Shown here: one piece after another, positions 63,633 through 64,000 of the stretch
How positions within the stretch are numbered: the first letter of the stretch is position 1
Layout of the letters: each line of letters opens with the position of its first letter
Assembly: GCF_031844705.1 (NCBI RefSeq)
Contig: NZ_CP134609.1
Coordinates: 2,976,001-3,040,000 of the forward strand
DNA from: Streptomyces sp. ITFR-16
GTDB lineage: Bacteria; Actinomycetota; Actinomycetes; Streptomycetales; Streptomycetaceae
Direction of reading: 5' to 3'
Length of the DNA: 64,000 nt
Program-made: the position numbers and the translations under genes
The notes under the pieces: model-generated
What the model saw: only the letters and a program-made list of their open reading frames with translations
Told to the model about the DNA's origin: nothing
Database searches by the model: none

Positions 63633-64000
63633 GTGCGTCAAGGTTCGGGCGGCCAAGCCGTCATCCGCTTCCGCGCGGTCGGGGTGTCTCTCCTCCTCGC
63701 GCATCTGCTGCTCGTCGGGTGGCTGACTCTTCGCCCGCTGGACGTGCCGTGGGTGACCGCCGCCAACCTCTCGCCGTTCGCCGGCATCAAGGCCGATCTG
63801 TCCCTCGGCCCGGCCGCCGCCGCCCGCCGGATCGGTGAGGGCCTCCTGCTGCTGGCGCCCCTGGGTGTGCTGCTCCCGATGGCCGGCGGCCGGCTGCACG
63901 TCTCCCCGTGGGCCTCGCTGGCCCGTACGGTCGCGGCCGGTTCGCTGATCTCGCTCGCGATCGAGCTGGGCCAGACCGGGGTGCCCGGCCAGGTCGTCGA
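63633..64000 (+). CDS. VanZ-like membrane protein (3' end outside window)
   Basis: From GTG 63633 the frame stays open to the window edge (122 codons). It encodes LLLAHLLLVGWLTLRP, then NLSPFAGIKADL (the N-L-x-P-F motif of VanZ-like proteins), LLLLAPLGVLLPMA and SLISLAIELGQ (the I-E-x-x-Q motif). VanZ-like proteins are linked to glycopeptide resistance and other envelope functions. The remaining part and the exact start are not certain. Confidence 0.75.
   Translation, partial: MRQGSGGQAVIRFRAVGVSLLLAHLLLVGWLTLRPLDVPWVTAANLSPFAGIKADLSLGPAAAARRIGEGLLLLAPLGVLLPMAGGRLHVSPWASLARTVAAGSLISLAIELGQTGVPGQVV

Overview
The window is high-GC actinobacterial chromosome, and I read it as Streptomyces. The supporting signs are near-total G/C at third codon positions, mycothiol metabolism (mca), AfsQ1/AfsQ2/SigQ, a PccB/PccE/AccA2 acyl-CoA carboxylase set, an LAETG sortase substrate and typical Streptomyces intergenic repeats. 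From memory, the gene order from about 16.7 kb to the right end follows the S. coelicolor core from mca down to the afsQ locus, so most of the window is conserved core.

About 2.2 to 16.5 kb is an accessory insert. Its left edge is a damaged thioredoxin-domain (YyaL-type) gene. Next comes a graveyard of IS1380-like and IS5-like transposase fragments. A 2,088-residue secreted RHS/YD-repeat protein follows, with a short variable C-terminal tail and, directly downstream, a 95-residue protein that is probably its immunity partner. Another IS5-type scrap then abuts a 5'-truncated NB-ARC/TPR regulator. The insert ends with a sugar module: an orphan substrate-binding lipoprotein facing a two-gene operon (endonuclease/phosphatase-family protein plus GH13 glycosidase). 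Both sides carry the same LacI-type operator sequence, but no permease is present.

16.7 to 35.6 kb holds housekeeping and stress genes: mca, a DUF4307 protein, greA, a DrrAB-type ABC exporter, ilvA, a MarR regulator, a sigma-like/membrane protein pair, metB, msrA, gdhA, a MacB-like ABC system and an L,D-transpeptidase lipoprotein. A 179-bp MITE-like foldback element sits at 26.5 kb.

35.6 to 47.2 kb holds hutH (with an in-frame insertion of a dispersed repeat), a GGDEF protein, an enoyl-CoA hydratase, the adenylate cyclase gene cya, birA, pccB-pccE, maf and accA2. BirA biotinylates the AccA2-type subunit, and AccA2, PccB and PccE together make propionyl-/acetyl-CoA carboxylase, so these neighbours form one functional group.

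47.2 to 58.3 kb is a nucleoside/deoxyribose group: a TetR regulator, a DeoR-family regulator, an LpdA-like flavoprotein, a purine nucleoside phosphorylase, a phosphohexomutase-family enzyme, deoC and two overlapping aldehyde dehydrogenase genes. An identical palindrome lies just upstream of both the phosphorylase and deoC. The right end has a small secreted protein, a uridine-kinase-like gene and sigQ divergent from afsQ1-afsQ2. A textbook AfsQ1 box lies between sigQ and afsQ1, and a lipoprotein and a truncated VanZ-like gene close the window. I found no rRNA, tRNA, CRISPR array or replication origin.
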